DNA of 64,000 bases from Gammaproteobacteria bacterium (GTDB lineage Bacteria; Pseudomonadota; Gammaproteobacteria; Steroidobacterales; Steroidobacteraceae), in the NCBI GenBank assembly GCA_016874295.1, contig VGUH01000005.1, positions 1 through 64,000 of the forward strand, written 5' to 3'. Numbering within the stretch: the stretch's first letter is position 1; every line of letters begins with the position of its first letter. Positions 30,694-39,456 of the stretch are shown here, one piece after another. Both the position numbers and the translations under genes were made by a program. Under the pieces are notes generated by a model. That model worked only from the letters and a program-made list of their open reading frames with translations, did no database searches and was not told the DNA's origin.

Positions 30694-31638
30694 CTACTCG
30701 GCCGGAACCAGCGAGACCGTGCGTGGCACGCCGGCCGAGACCGGCGTCGGCACGCCGCGCGCCTCGCGCCAGGTCCGCTCGGCGCCGATCCAGTCGACGG
30801 CGACGGGACTGGCGCGCGTTGCCTCGACGATGAGACGCGTGAGATCGGTGAGCGAGGGCGCAACGCTCGCGCCCTCCTGCAGCGGCGGGTGCACCTCGAT
30901 CAGGAGCTCGCCGTCGTGCCAGCCCCACTTGTAGGGTTGGTTCACGATCGTGACGGTCGTGCCGATCGGCACCATGGCGTAGAGCGTCTCGATGTCTTCC
31001 GGGTATAGCCGCATGCAACCGTGCGTCACCTGCATGCCGATGCCCGCAGGCTTGTTGGTGCCGTGGATCAGGTAGGCGCCGCCCGGGATGCCGAGCGCCA
31101 TCTTGTAGCGCCCCATCGGGTTGTCCGCTCCGCCCGGGACGATCGCCGGAAGCGGATCACCGCGCTTCTCGTGTTCCTCGCGGACTGACTGCGGCGGGAT
31201 CCACGGGGCATCCTTCGCCTTGGACACGATCGTCGTGCTGCCGAGCGGCGTGTTCCAGTCCATCTTCCCGATGCTCACCGGGAACGTCCACACGACAGGC
31301 TGCTGGCCCGCCGGCGTCGGCGGGTACCAGTAGAGGCGATGCTCGGGCAGGTTGATCACGATCCCGCTGCGCGGCGCGCGCAGCAGCAGCCGCTGCTTGG
31401 GCATGACGACGACTGTCCCCGCCCCCGGCAGCCACGGATCCACGCCCGGGTTCGCGTTGGTGATCTCCTCGTAGCCGAGCCCGTAACGGCGCGCCAGGTC
31501 GAGCAGCGTGTCTTCGGCACCGGCCTCGGCCGTCACCGTCATGCCGATCGCGTCGCCGCCTTCCGCCGGCAGCGGAAACACGTTCGCCGCCGCGGGCGGC
31601 GACGCCAGGAGCGCAGCGATCGAGATCAGCGTCCGCAT
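30694..31638 (-). CDS. L,D-transpeptidase (YkuD/ErfK family)
   Basis: Periplasmic enzyme that makes 3-3 peptidoglycan crosslinks or attaches Lpp-type lipoproteins. It is 314 aa: signal peptide ending near residue 19 (PPAAAN), a LysM-like stretch (DTLLDLARRYGLGYEEITNA), then the YkuD domain with IHGTNKPAGIG and the catalytic HGCMRLYPEDIE (nucleophile Cys). Domain order and length match E. coli ErfK/YbiS-type proteins. The start ATG 31638 gives a clean signal peptide; GTG 31674 is possible. It follows fabH by 38 bases and converges on the lipoprotein gene. Confidence 0.92.
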   Translation of the reverse strand: MRTLISIAALLASPPAAANVFPLPAEGGDAIGMTVTAEAGAEDTLLDLARRYGLGYEEITNANPGVDPWLPGAGTVVVMPKQRLLLRAPRSGIVINLPEHRLYWYPPTPAGQQPVVWTFPVSIGKMDWNTPLGSTTIVSKAKDAPWIPPQSVREEHEKRGDPLPAIVPGGADNPMGRYKMALGIPGGAYLIHGTNKPAGIGMQVTHGCMRLYPEDIETLYAMVPIGTTVTIVNQPYKWGWHDGELLIEVHPPLQEGASVAPSLTDLTRLIVEATRASPVAVDWIGAERTWREARGVPTPVSAGVPRTVSLVPAE

Positions 31639-31676
31639 GGATCGATGGACCGCGTTGTCCGCAGCGGGTTTCACGC

Positions 31677-32651
31677 TCAATAGCGTACCAGCGCAGAGCC
31701 CCAGGTGAAGCCGCCGCCAAAGGTCTCGAGCAGCAGCAGCTGGCCGCGGTGGATGCGCCCGTCGCGCACCGCGGTATCGAGCGCGAGCGGGATCGAGGCC
31801 GCGGAGGTGTTGCCGTGATCCTGGACCGTGACGACGACTTTCTCCATCGGCAGGCCGAGCTTCTCGGCTGCCGACTGGATGATGCGCAGATTGGCCTGGT
31901 GCGGAATCAGCCAGTCGATCTCGCCGCGCTCGACACCGTTCTTGGCGAGCGTCTCGTCGACCAGTCGCGACAGCGTGCGCACGGCGACCTTGAAGACTTC
32001 GTTGCCGTGCATCTTCAGGCCATCCATGGAGTTGTTGCGCAGCGTGTCGAAGCCCTTCGACACGCCGTAGGGAAAGTACAGCAGGTCCTGGTACTTGCCG
32101 TCCGAATGCAGGTGCGTGCCGATCACGCCGGGCTCGTCGGCGGGTGTGAGCACGACCGCGCCGGCGCCGTCGCCGAACAGCACGGCGGTCGCGCGGTCGG
32201 TCCAGTCGACGAAGCGCGACAGGCATTCGACGCCGACCACCAGCGCGCACTGCGCCTCGCCGAGTCGCACGTACTTGTCGGCGACCGAAAGCGCGTACAC
32301 GAAGCCGCTGCACGCGGTCTCCAGCGAGAACGCGGGACAGCCGTGGATGTCGAGGCGTTGCTGCAGGAGCGTGCCCGTGTTGGGAAACACGAGATCCGGC
32401 GTGGTCGTGCCGACGACGATGAAATCCACGTCGGCCGGTGTCGCGCCGGCCGCCTTCAGCGCACGGCGCGCGGCATGCTCGGCGAGCGAGGAACTGGACT
32501 CTTCGGGCGCCGCGATGTGCCGCCGTTCGATCCCGGTCCGGGTGCGGATCCATTCGTCGGTCGTGTCGATCGTCTTCTCGAGATCCTTGTTGGTGAGGAT
32601 CTTCTCCGGCAGGTAACTGCCGGTGCCGGCGATGCGCGAGTAGCGGTTCAT
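31677..32651 (-). CDS. fabH: 3-oxoacyl-ACP synthase III (KAS III)
   Basis: Condenses acetyl-CoA with malonyl-ACP to start fatty acid synthesis. It is 324 aa. The catalytic triad is Cys in SLETACSGF, His in WLIPHQANLRI and Asn in HGNTSAAS. It lies 32 bases after rpmF. In most gammaproteobacteria plsX stands between rpmF and fabH, and fabD/fabG/acpP follow; none are here. Confidence 0.96.
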   Translation of the reverse strand: MNRYSRIAGTGSYLPEKILTNKDLEKTIDTTDEWIRTRTGIERRHIAAPEESSSSLAEHAARRALKAAGATPADVDFIVVGTTTPDLVFPNTGTLLQQRLDIHGCPAFSLETACSGFVYALSVADKYVRLGEAQCALVVGVECLSRFVDWTDRATAVLFGDGAGAVVLTPADEPGVIGTHLHSDGKYQDLLYFPYGVSKGFDTLRNNSMDGLKMHGNEVFKVAVRTLSRLVDETLAKNGVERGEIDWLIPHQANLRIIQSAAEKLGLPMEKVVVTVQDHGNTSAASIPLALDTAVRDGRIHRGQLLLLETFGGGFTWGSALVRY

Positions 32652-32683
32652 GGCGGTACGACAGGCCCGGAGCAGCGCGCGCC

Positions 32684-32878
32684 TTACTCCTGGCCCGCGT
32701 CCTCGACCGGCACCTCGAATACCTTCTTGCCGCGGTAGAAGCCGTCGCGGCTCACGCGGTGACGCAGGTGCGTCTCGCCGGTGGTCGGGTCCTTCGAGAG
32801 CGCGGGCCTGGCGAGCCCGTCGTGCGAACGGTGCATGCCGCGCTTGGACGGCGTCTTTCGGCTTTTCTGGACGGGCAT
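32684..32878 (-). CDS. rpmF: 50S ribosomal protein L32
   Basis: 64 aa. Start [20 protein letters not shown] is diagnostic, followed by [20 protein letters not shown] and YRGKKV. It lacks the zinc cysteines, as is usual in gammaproteobacteria. It lies 15 bases after yceD in the normal yceD-rpmF order. Confidence 0.97.
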   Translation of the reverse strand: MPVQKSRKTPSKRGMHRSHDGLARPALSKDPTTGETHLRHRVSRDGFYRGKKVFEVPVEDAGQE

Positions 32879-32893
32879 GGAAATGTCTCCGGT

Positions 32894-33394
32894 TCAGTGT
32901 TTCAGCAAGTCCTTCAGTCCCGCGAACGGCCGGCGCATCTCCGCCGTGTCCAGGTTGTCGCCCTCGCCCGCCGGCAATGCGCAGGCCTCGCCCGCGTCAT
33001 GCTGCGGAATGATCGGCAGCGCGAGCAGCAACTCGTCCTCGACGAGCGCCGCCAAATCCAGTCGGTGCGGATCGCCCGACACCGTCTCGCTGCCCTCGGG
33101 CAGGCCCTGCGCGCCCTCGTCGGCGAACACCAGCTCGGCCTCCGAGGCCAGCGTGCGCCGCACGGGCCCCAAGCACCGCTGGCAAGTCAGCACGACCACC
33201 GCGGTCACCGCGAGGCGCACCGCGGGCCATTCGCCTGCCTGGCGAAACGCGGCGATGGCCTGCACCTGCCCGCTCGGCTCGGCCAGCCGGTCCAGAAGCC
33301 GGGCAAAATGCGCGACCGGAAAGTCGCGCTCGACCTGCGTCCCGCTGCGCGCCAGCCCGACCGCATCGAGTGGCCGTTCAGGGGGCGTCGACAT
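32894..33394 (-). CDS. yceD: YceD family (DUF177) 23S rRNA accumulation protein
   Basis: 166 aa from ATG 33394. The DUF177 pattern is seen: PLDAVGLARSGTQVE, the zinc-knuckle-like VVVLTCQRCLGPVRR, VFADEGAQGLPE, DLAALVEDELLLALPIIPQHD and a C-terminal PFAGLKDLL. E. coli YceD affects 23S rRNA levels. No ribosome binding site precedes the ATG, and the predicted transcription start is at or within a few bases of it, so the message may be leaderless. Confidence 0.9.
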   Translation of the reverse strand: MSTPPERPLDAVGLARSGTQVERDFPVAHFARLLDRLAEPSGQVQAIAAFRQAGEWPAVRLAVTAVVVLTCQRCLGPVRRTLASEAELVFADEGAQGLPEGSETVSGDPHRLDLAALVEDELLLALPIIPQHDAGEACALPAGEGDNLDTAEMRRPFAGLKDLLKH

Positions 33395-33403
33395 GGGGGC
33401 GGT

Positions 33404-33432
33404 ATGATAGAGAGCGCGCCCGAGGGTGTCAA
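33404..33432 (-). promoter_or_regulatory. Strong sigma70 promoter of yceD-rpmF-fabH
   Basis: Leftward perfect -35 TTGACA (33427-33432), 17-nt spacer and -10 TATCAT (33404-33409). The -10 ends only 9 bases before the yceD ATG. Confidence 0.78.
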
Positions 33433-33476
33433 AGAAACCATTGCGCAAATCCTTGTTTTATAAGCTTTGAACGGAC

Positions 33477-34073
33477 ATGGCCCCACGCCTCCTGCTCGCC
33501 TCGACGTCCCGGTACCGCGCCCAGCTCCTGGAACGCCTCGGGCTGCCATTCGGCGTGCGCGCACCGGGGGTGAGCGAGGCGCACCGGCCGCGGGAGCAGC
33601 CAGCCGCTCGTGCCCTGCGCCTTGCGCACGCCAAGGCGAAGGCGGTCGCGTTGCAGCATCCCGACGCCTGCGTCATCGGCTCCGACCAGGTGGCGGTCCT
33701 TGGGCGCCGCATACTCGACAAGCCCGGTGACTCGAGGCGATGTCGCGAGCAACTCGAGGCCGCGAGCGGCAGGCTCGTGGCATTCCATACGGCCGCAGTC
33801 ATCCTGGGACCCGGTGCGAGACCGACGCAGTCCCACGTAGACCGTACCCGGGTCCGATTCCGGGTCCTCAGCGAGCGCGACATATCGCGCTACGTCGAGA
33901 TCGAGCAGCCGTTTGACTGCGCAGGCAGCTTCCGTAGCGAGGGACTGGGCGTCGCACTATTCGAGTCCATCGATACCCGCGATCCGACCGCTCTGGTCGG
34001 CCTGCCGTTGATCTGGCTGGCGGGCGCGCTGCGCGCCGCGGGCCTCAATCCGCTCGCTGCAGATCAGTCCTGA
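33477..34073 (+). CDS. yceF: Maf-like nucleotide pyrophosphatase (YceF type)
   Basis: Hydrolyses modified nucleotides; E. coli YceF acts on m7GTP. It is 198 aa. Motifs are LLLASTSRYRAQLLERLGLPF with the catalytic-loop Ser/Arg, the Asp in VIGSDQVAV, LDKPGDSRRCREQLEAASG and the late FDCAGSFRSEGLGVALFESI. It is divergent from yceD, the usual arrangement. The last 10 bases overlap the end of rluC. Confidence 0.93.
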   Translation: MAPRLLLASTSRYRAQLLERLGLPFGVRAPGVSEAHRPREQPAARALRLAHAKAKAVALQHPDACVIGSDQVAVLGRRILDKPGDSRRCREQLEAASGRLVAFHTAAVILGPGARPTQSHVDRTRVRFRVLSERDISRYVEIEQPFDCAGSFRSEGLGVALFESIDTRDPTALVGLPLIWLAGALRAAGLNPLAADQS

Positions 34074-35038
34074 GGCCGGGGTTCGGCGAGTCGTCCGAGG
34101 ACAGCGCCAAGCTCCGCCGGCAGCGGCGCCTCGGCGTGGAACCGGGCGTCGGTGTCCGGCCAGTGGAATGCCACTGACGAGGCATGCAGGAACATGCGGC
34201 GCAGGCCGAGCGAGCACAGCCGCGCATTGCACTCGCGATCGCCGTACTTCTCGTCCCCGGCCACCGGGTGTCCCGCGAACGCCGCATGCACGCGGATCTG
34301 GTGCGTGCGTCCGGTGCGGATCGAGACGTCCATGAGCGTAGCGATACCGTCGTAGTACTTGACCGGCCTGAAATCGGAAACTGCGATCTTGCCGGCACGA
34401 TGCACGCGCACCGTGCGCTCGCCGCCTTCCCGGGCGTTGGTCAAGACCGGCGCGTCGATCGTCTTGCGGCCGAGCCGCCAGCGACCCGCGAGCAGAGCCG
34501 TGTAGTGTTTCTCGACCGCGCCAACGCGCAGCAGTGCATGGGCGGCACGCAGCGCCGCCCGTGTGCGTGCGACGAGCAGGCAGCCGCTCGTCTCGCGGTC
34601 GAGCCGGTGCACGAGTTCGAGCGGCTCGTCAGGACGCAAGGCCCGGAGCGCCTCGATGGCGCCGAACGCGAGCCCGGACCCGCCGTGCACGGCAAGCCCC
34701 GCCGGTTTGTCGAGCACCAGGAGCCGGTCGTCCTCGTGCACGATTGCATCCCGCACCGTCGTGAGCAGCGTATCGGGAACCCGGCGCCGGATCTCCTCGC
34801 CGGCTTCCGCCCTGCGCAATGGCGGCAGCCGCACTTCGTCGTCCGCCGCCAGCCGGTAATCCGCCTGCTTGCGCTTGCCGTTGACCCGGACCTCGCCCTT
34901 GCGCAGGAGCCGGTACACTCGGCTCCGCGGCACGCCGGCAAGCTCGCGCAGCAGGAAATTGTCGAGCCGCTGGCCCTCGCGGTCAGCCCCGACCCGCACC
35001 CGGCGCGCGGCCACGGTCGGATTTCGATCGGGTGTCAC
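34064..35038 (-). CDS. rluC: 23S rRNA pseudouridine synthase RluC
   Basis: Makes pseudouridine at positions 955, 2504 and 2580 of 23S rRNA in E. coli. It is 324 aa: S4 domain at about 20-80 (RLDNFLLRELAGVPRSRVYRL), catalytic Asp in LVHRLDRETSG and the motif RTGRTHQIRVH. It is divergent from rne, which is the typical place of rluC and argues against the paralogue RluD. Confidence 0.94.
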   Translation of the reverse strand: MTPDRNPTVAARRVRVGADREGQRLDNFLLRELAGVPRSRVYRLLRKGEVRVNGKRKQADYRLAADDEVRLPPLRRAEAGEEIRRRVPDTLLTTVRDAIVHEDDRLLVLDKPAGLAVHGGSGLAFGAIEALRALRPDEPLELVHRLDRETSGCLLVARTRAALRAAHALLRVGAVEKHYTALLAGRWRLGRKTIDAPVLTNAREGGERTVRVHRAGKIAVSDFRPVKYYDGIATLMDVSIRTGRTHQIRVHAAFAGHPVAGDEKYGDRECNARLCSLGLRRMFLHASSVAFHWPDTDARFHAEAPLPAELGAVLGRLAEPRPQD

Positions 35039-35427
35039 GGAATGCCTCTAACGTATTGATTTTCCGGGCGCATCTGTTATCGTAGCCGGCAGTCAGGTCT
35101 TACGGCACAGGCTTCGCGAGGCGAAGCGTGGCCGCTGACCGGTACGCGGTCTCTCCCATTCGGCCCCGTTCAATCGTGGTGTCCCGGCGGGCAGGCCGCA
35201 TGTTAGTTGGTCCGGTTCGTCCGGACCATCGCCGGCCCATCGTTCGGATGTGATGTACCCCGCGCGTGTCGATCTCGAGGGTGAGTACCGGAGCGAAACG
35301 ACCCGCAGCCAGGCGCTGCGGCCCGCTCCTGTTCGCCCAGGGCCCACGCCTGCCGGGAGACAGGTTTTCCGCGTGACCAAACGTGACATCTGCCGCGAAC
35401 GGGCCCCAAGCACCTGGGATGGGGCAC
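35039..35427 (+). promoter_or_regulatory. rne promoter and long 5' untranslated region
   Basis: No gene in these 389 bases. A promoter-like pair, -35 TTGATT (35056-35061) and -10 TATCGT (35078-35083, spacer 16), would give a leader of about 340 nt. E. coli rne has a 361-nt leader through which RNase E controls its own mRNA; a similar role here is inference. Short GC-rich inverted repeats are present, but the fold was not computed. Confidence 0.5.
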
Positions 35428-37743
35428 ATGAAGAGAATGCTGATCAATGCAACCCAGCAGGAGGAGTTGCGAGTCGCTCTGGTTGACGGCCAGAAGCTGT
35501 ACGACCTTTCGATCGAGATTTCGTCGCGCGAGCAGAAGAAGGGCAACGTCTACAAGGCGCGCGTCACGCGCGTCGAGCCGAGTCTCGAGGCGGCGTTCAT
35601 CGAATACGGCGCCCAGCGCCAGGGCTTCCTGCCCCTCAAGGAAATCGCCCGGGAGTACCACCGTTTCCAGCCGGCACCCGGCGCCCGCTTCAACATCCGC
35701 GACATCCTGCAGGAAGGCCAGGAGTTCCTGGTGCAGGTTGAAAAGGAGGAGCGCGGCAACAAGGGCGCGGCGCTCACGACCTACATCAGCCTCGCCGGCC
35801 GCTTCCTGGTGCTGATGCCGAACAACCCGCGCGCGGGCGGCGTCTCGCGCCGGATCGAGGGCGAGGAACGCGACGTCACCCGGGATTCCCTCGACCAGCT
35901 GCACGTGCCGGACGGCATGGGCACGATCGTACGCACCGCCGGCGTTGGCCGCGGACCCGAAGAACTGCAGTGGGATCTCGACAACCTGCGCGCCAACTGG
36001 GACGCGATCGTGACCGCGGCCGGGGAGCGCTCAGCGCCCTTCCTCGTCTACCAGGAAAGCGACGCCGTCACGCGGGCTCTGCGCGATTACCTGTCCGACG
36101 AGATCGGCGAGGTGCTGATCGACGAGCTGGGTGCGCACCAGCGCGCGATCGAGTACGTGCAGCGTTTCCAGGCGGCCGAGGGCACAAAGCACATCAAGCT
36201 GTACGCGGACGAGGTACCGCTTTTCACGCGCTACCAGATCGAGAGTCAGATCGAGTCCGCCTACTCCCACGCCGTTACCCTGCCCTCGGGTGGCAGCATC
36301 GTCATCGACTACACCGAGGCCCTGGTCTCGGTCGACATCAACTCCGCCCGCGCGACGCGCGGCGCGGACATCGAGACGACGGCGTACAACACCAATCTCG
36401 AGGCGGCCGACGAGATCGCGCGGCAGCTCCGGCTTCGCGACCTCGGCGGCCTCATCGTTATCGACTTCATCGACATGGAGTCGAAGAAGAACCAGCAGGG
36501 CGTCGAGGACCGCTTGCGCGACGCCGTGCGCTCCGACCGGGCGCGTATCCAGCTCGGGCGGATCTCGCGTTTCGGCCTGATGGAGATGTCGCGTCAGCGC
36601 CTCCGGCCCTCACTTGGCGAATCCACCCACATGGCCTGCCCGCGCTGCAGCGGCATGGGCACGATCAGGAGCGTCGAATCCACGGCGCTCGCGGTGCTGC
36701 GGCTGATCGGCGAGGAAGTGCGCAAGGAGCGCACGCAGCGGGTCGTCGCCCAGTTGCCGGTCGACGTCTCGACGTTCCTCATCAACGAGAAACGCGAGTG
36801 GCTGAACCGGCTCGAGAGCCGGCGAGCGACGGATATCGTGCTGGTGCCGGACCCGAACATGCAGACGCCGAACTATTCGATCCGGCGTGTGCGCGACGAC
36901 GAGGCGGCCCTGCCCGAGAACGCGGTGATGAGCCACCAGATTGCAGGCACCGGCACGAAGGAACTCGACTTCCAGTCGCAGGCCGACAAGCAGCCGGCCC
37001 CTGCCCCTGCCGCGGTCCAGCCGATCGCGCCGGCCACGCCTGCTCCGATCCCCGTGGCGCATGCGGCTCCGGCCGTGCTGCCGGGCCCGGGTTTCTGGAC
37101 ACGCCTCAAGTGGCTGGTGACGGGCAGCGCATCGGCCGAGCCGGCGCAGCCAGCCCCAGCGCGCCGTGAAGACCGACACGGCGGCCGTCACGGCCGCGAC
37201 GATCGCCCCGCCCGGCGCTCGCACCACGGCGAACGCAGTGAACGTGGCGACCGCGGGCCACGCCGCGACCGGGACCGCGATCGCCATCGCGACGGAGAAC
37301 GCCACGACCGCCAGCGCGATGCGCGCGAGAGCGGGGCCCCCGCGCAGCGGGAGCGTCCCGCGGATGCGCCGCGCGCACCTCAGGCGGCGCAGCAGAATGC
37401 GAATCCCGCGCCTGGCCAGGCGGCGAGTGACGCGGAAGGCCAGCGGCGACGGCGCCGACGCCGCGGACGCGGCGGGCGCGGGCGTGACCGCCAGGAGAAC
37501 TACCGGCCGAACGACGCACAGCCCATCGCGCAGGTCAACGGCGGCAGCGCCTCGCAAGGCGGCGCGGCTCCACCACCGGCTGCGACTGCGCCAACGACTG
37601 GCGCGGCAGCACCGGAACCCGCGCAGGCGCCGCCGCCTGCGGCTCCGCCACCGGAGGCCGCACCAGCCCCGCGGTCCGGCGGCACCTACACGGTCTGGTC
37701 GTCGACGCCGGGCGAAGGCCACCACTTCGGTCCGAAGGACTGA
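35428..37743 (+). CDS. rne: Ribonuclease E
   Basis: Main mRNA-decay and rRNA/tRNA processing endonuclease, and degradosome scaffold. It is 771 aa. With ATG 35428 as the start, the catalytic Asp residues fall at 303 (SVDINSARATRG) and 346 (GLIVIDFIDM) and the Zn-link cysteines at 404 and 407 (CPRCSGMG), exactly the E. coli numbers, which fixes the start. The S1 domain is at about 35-125. The C-terminal part (from about 530) is a disordered Arg/His/Asp-rich RNA-binding region (about 575-640) and a Pro/Ala tail, shorter than in E. coli. Confidence 0.97.
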   Translation: MKRMLINATQQEELRVALVDGQKLYDLSIEISSREQKKGNVYKARVTRVEPSLEAAFIEYGAQRQGFLPLKEIAREYHRFQPAPGARFNIRDILQEGQEFLVQVEKEERGNKGAALTTYISLAGRFLVLMPNNPRAGGVSRRIEGEERDVTRDSLDQLHVPDGMGTIVRTAGVGRGPEELQWDLDNLRANWDAIVTAAGERSAPFLVYQESDAVTRALRDYLSDEIGEVLIDELGAHQRAIEYVQRFQAAEGTKHIKLYADEVPLFTRYQIESQIESAYSHAVTLPSGGSIVIDYTEALVSVDINSARATRGADIETTAYNTNLEAADEIARQLRLRDLGGLIVIDFIDMESKKNQQGVEDRLRDAVRSDRARIQLGRISRFGLMEMSRQRLRPSLGESTHMACPRCSGMGTIRSVESTALAVLRLIGEEVRKERTQRVVAQLPVDVSTFLINEKREWLNRLESRRATDIVLVPDPNMQTPNYSIRRVRDDEAALPENAVMSHQIAGTGTKELDFQSQADKQPAPAPAAVQPIAPATPAPIPVAHAAPAVLPGPGFWTRLKWLVTGSASAEPAQPAPARREDRHGGRHGRDDRPARRSHHGERSERGDRGPRRDRDRDRHRDGERHDRQRDARESGAPAQRERPADAPRAPQAAQQNANPAPGQAASDAEGQRRRRRRRGRGGRGRDRQENYRPNDAQPIAQVNGGSASQGGAAPPPAATAPTTGAAAPEPAQAPPPAAPPPEAAPAPRSGGTYTVWSSTPGEGHHFGPKD

Positions 37744-37764
37744 AGACGTCTCTAACGGTCTAAC

Positions 37765-37829
37765 GGTGCCGGGTCGCACTTATCGTACTTATTGCGAGGC
37801 AATAAGTACGATAAGTGCGACCCGGCACC
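37765..37829. repeat. Long palindromic repeat, copy 2
   Basis: 65 nt: perfect 31-nt arms (37765-37795, 37799-37829) and loop GAG. It differs from copy 1 at arm positions 13 (T to C) and 22 (C to T), each with the matching change in the other arm. It lies between convergent rne and the phosphatase gene. Confidence 0.95.
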
Positions 37830-37852
37830 GGCAACCGGCACCGTCAACCGCT

Positions 37853-38314
37853 TCATCTTGCGAGCGCGGCCAGCAGGCCGCGCGCGCCTTCCTCCACGAG
37901 ATCCAGAACTTCCTCGAACCCCGCCGCGCCCCCGTAGTACGGGTCCGGAACGTCGCGCCGACCCAGTGCGGGGGCGAATTCCAGGAACAGCTTCACCCGC
38001 GCGGCATGGCGGCTCGGCACGAGGGCACGCAGGCGTTCGAGGACCGCAGTGTCCATCGCGAGCACGAGGTCGAAGCGCTCGAAGTCGGTGACCTCGACCA
38101 CGCGCGCGCGCAGCGCAGTCAAGTCGTACCCGCGGCGCCGCGCCGCAATGATCGAGCGTTCATCGGGCGGATCGCCCCGGTGGTAACCGTGCGTCCCCGC
38201 GGAATCGACCTCGACCGTGAGCACAGCTTCCCGGCGCGCGTATTCGCGCACCACGGCCTCGGCCGTCGGCGAGCGGCAGATATTGCCCATGCACACGAAC
38301 AGCACGCGGGTCAT
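37853..38314 (-). CDS. Low-molecular-weight protein-tyrosine phosphatase
   Basis: 153 aa. The P-loop CMGNICRS gives nucleophile Cys8 and Arg14, and the general acid Asp is in VPDPYYGG near residue 122. ATG 38314 overlaps the aminotransferase stop (ATGA) and puts the P-loop at the very N-terminus as in the family; an ATG 24 bases upstream is unlikely. There is no tyrosine kinase or exopolysaccharide gene beside it, so its target is unknown. Confidence 0.92.
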   Translation of the reverse strand: MTRVLFVCMGNICRSPTAEAVVREYARREAVLTVEVDSAGTHGYHRGDPPDERSIIAARRRGYDLTALRARVVEVTDFERFDLVLAMDTAVLERLRALVPSRHAARVKLFLEFAPALGRRDVPDPYYGGAAGFEEVLDLVEEGARGLLAALAR

Positions 38315-39456
38315 GCGCGCTTGCGTCGTTTCAGCCATGCGACCAGGTTCTCGATGGCCTGCAGCGTCTCGTCCGTCGTTACGGCAAACGAGATGCGCAC
38401 ATAGCGATCGCCGTGCACGCGGTCGAAATCACGCCCGGTGTTGAGGGCGACGCCGGTCGCATCCAGCAGCTCGCGGCAGAACGCCAGTGAGTCGCGTGTC
38501 AGGTCGCCCACGTCGGCATACAGGTAGAAGGCCCCGTCCGGCGGCGCGATGCGCCCGATGCCGAGCGTGGCGAGCGCCCCCATGAGAAGGTCGCGGTTGC
38601 GCGCGTAGGTCGCGACGCGCGACTCGAGCTCGGCCTGCTCGTCCATCGCCGCAAGCGCGACGTGCTGGGCAAGCGTCGGCGGCACCAGGAACAGGTTTCC
38701 TGCGAAGCGATGCATCGCGTCCGCGAGCTGCTCCGGCACGACGGTCCAGCCAAGCCGCCAGCCGGTCATGCACCAGTACTTCGAGAACGTGTTCACGATC
38801 ACCGCCTCGGGGTCGTATTCCAGCAGCGAGCGCGCGCGTCGGGCGTAGGTGATGCCGTGGTAGGTCTCGTCGGACAGGATCCGGATGCCGCGCGCGGCGC
38901 ACACGGCCGCAATCGCCGCGAGCTCCGCGTCCGGGATCATCGTGCCGGTCGGGTTGGAAGGGCTGGTCAGGATCAGGCCGGCAGGCGCCGGCTCAAGTGC
39001 GGCGATCATCGCGGCAGTCGGCTGGAAGCGGGTGGCCGCGCCACAATCGAGTTCCACGGGCGTGAAGCCAAGCGCGTGCAGCGCGTTGCGATGGGCCGGG
39101 TAACCGGGCCGTGGCAAGGCGACGCGCGCGCCGGGCGGGAACAGCACGGTCATGGCGAGCACGAGCGCAGCCGAGGCGCCCATCGTCAGCACGATGCGCG
39201 TCGCCCCGGGCGCGATGCCGTAGACAGCACGGTAATGCGCGTCGATGCGCTCGACGAGGGCGCCACTCTCCCAGTACCCCTGCGGGCATTCGGCGAGCGC
39301 GCGCTGCCCCGCGGCGATCGCCGCGGCCGGTGCGCCCGCGCTCGGCTGCCCGACTTCCATGTGGATCACCGGCAGGCCGGCGCGCTCGCGCGCATTCGCG
39401 AGCTGGTTGATCTCGACCGCGTAGAACGGCGCGACCCGGTCCGCGGCGGGATTCAC
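38311..39456 (-). CDS. PLP-dependent aminotransferase, class I/II
   Basis: 381 aa, cytoplasmic. Family elements are the N-terminal VIHMEVGQPSAGAP, TSPSNPTGTMI (Asn that holds the cofactor), LSDETYHGITY with the Asp and Tyr, the Schiff-base Lys in NTFSKYWCMTGWRLGW and the C-terminal Arg in YVRISFAV. It belongs to the AspC-like Igamma group, but the substrate cannot be told. It overlaps kdsB by four bases (ATGA). Its place between kdsB and a tyrosine phosphatase is seen in some gammaproteobacteria with no known functional link. Confidence 0.88.
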   Translation of the reverse strand: MNPAADRVAPFYAVEINQLANARERAGLPVIHMEVGQPSAGAPAAAIAAGQRALAECPQGYWESGALVERIDAHYRAVYGIAPGATRIVLTMGASAALVLAMTVLFPPGARVALPRPGYPAHRNALHALGFTPVELDCGAATRFQPTAAMIAALEPAPAGLILTSPSNPTGTMIPDAELAAIAAVCAARGIRILSDETYHGITYARRARSLLEYDPEAVIVNTFSKYWCMTGWRLGWTVVPEQLADAMHRFAGNLFLVPPTLAQHVALAAMDEQAELESRVATYARNRDLLMGALATLGIGRIAPPDGAFYLYADVGDLTRDSLAFCRELLDATGVALNTGRDFDRVHGDRYVRISFAVTTDETLQAIENLVAWLKRRKRA

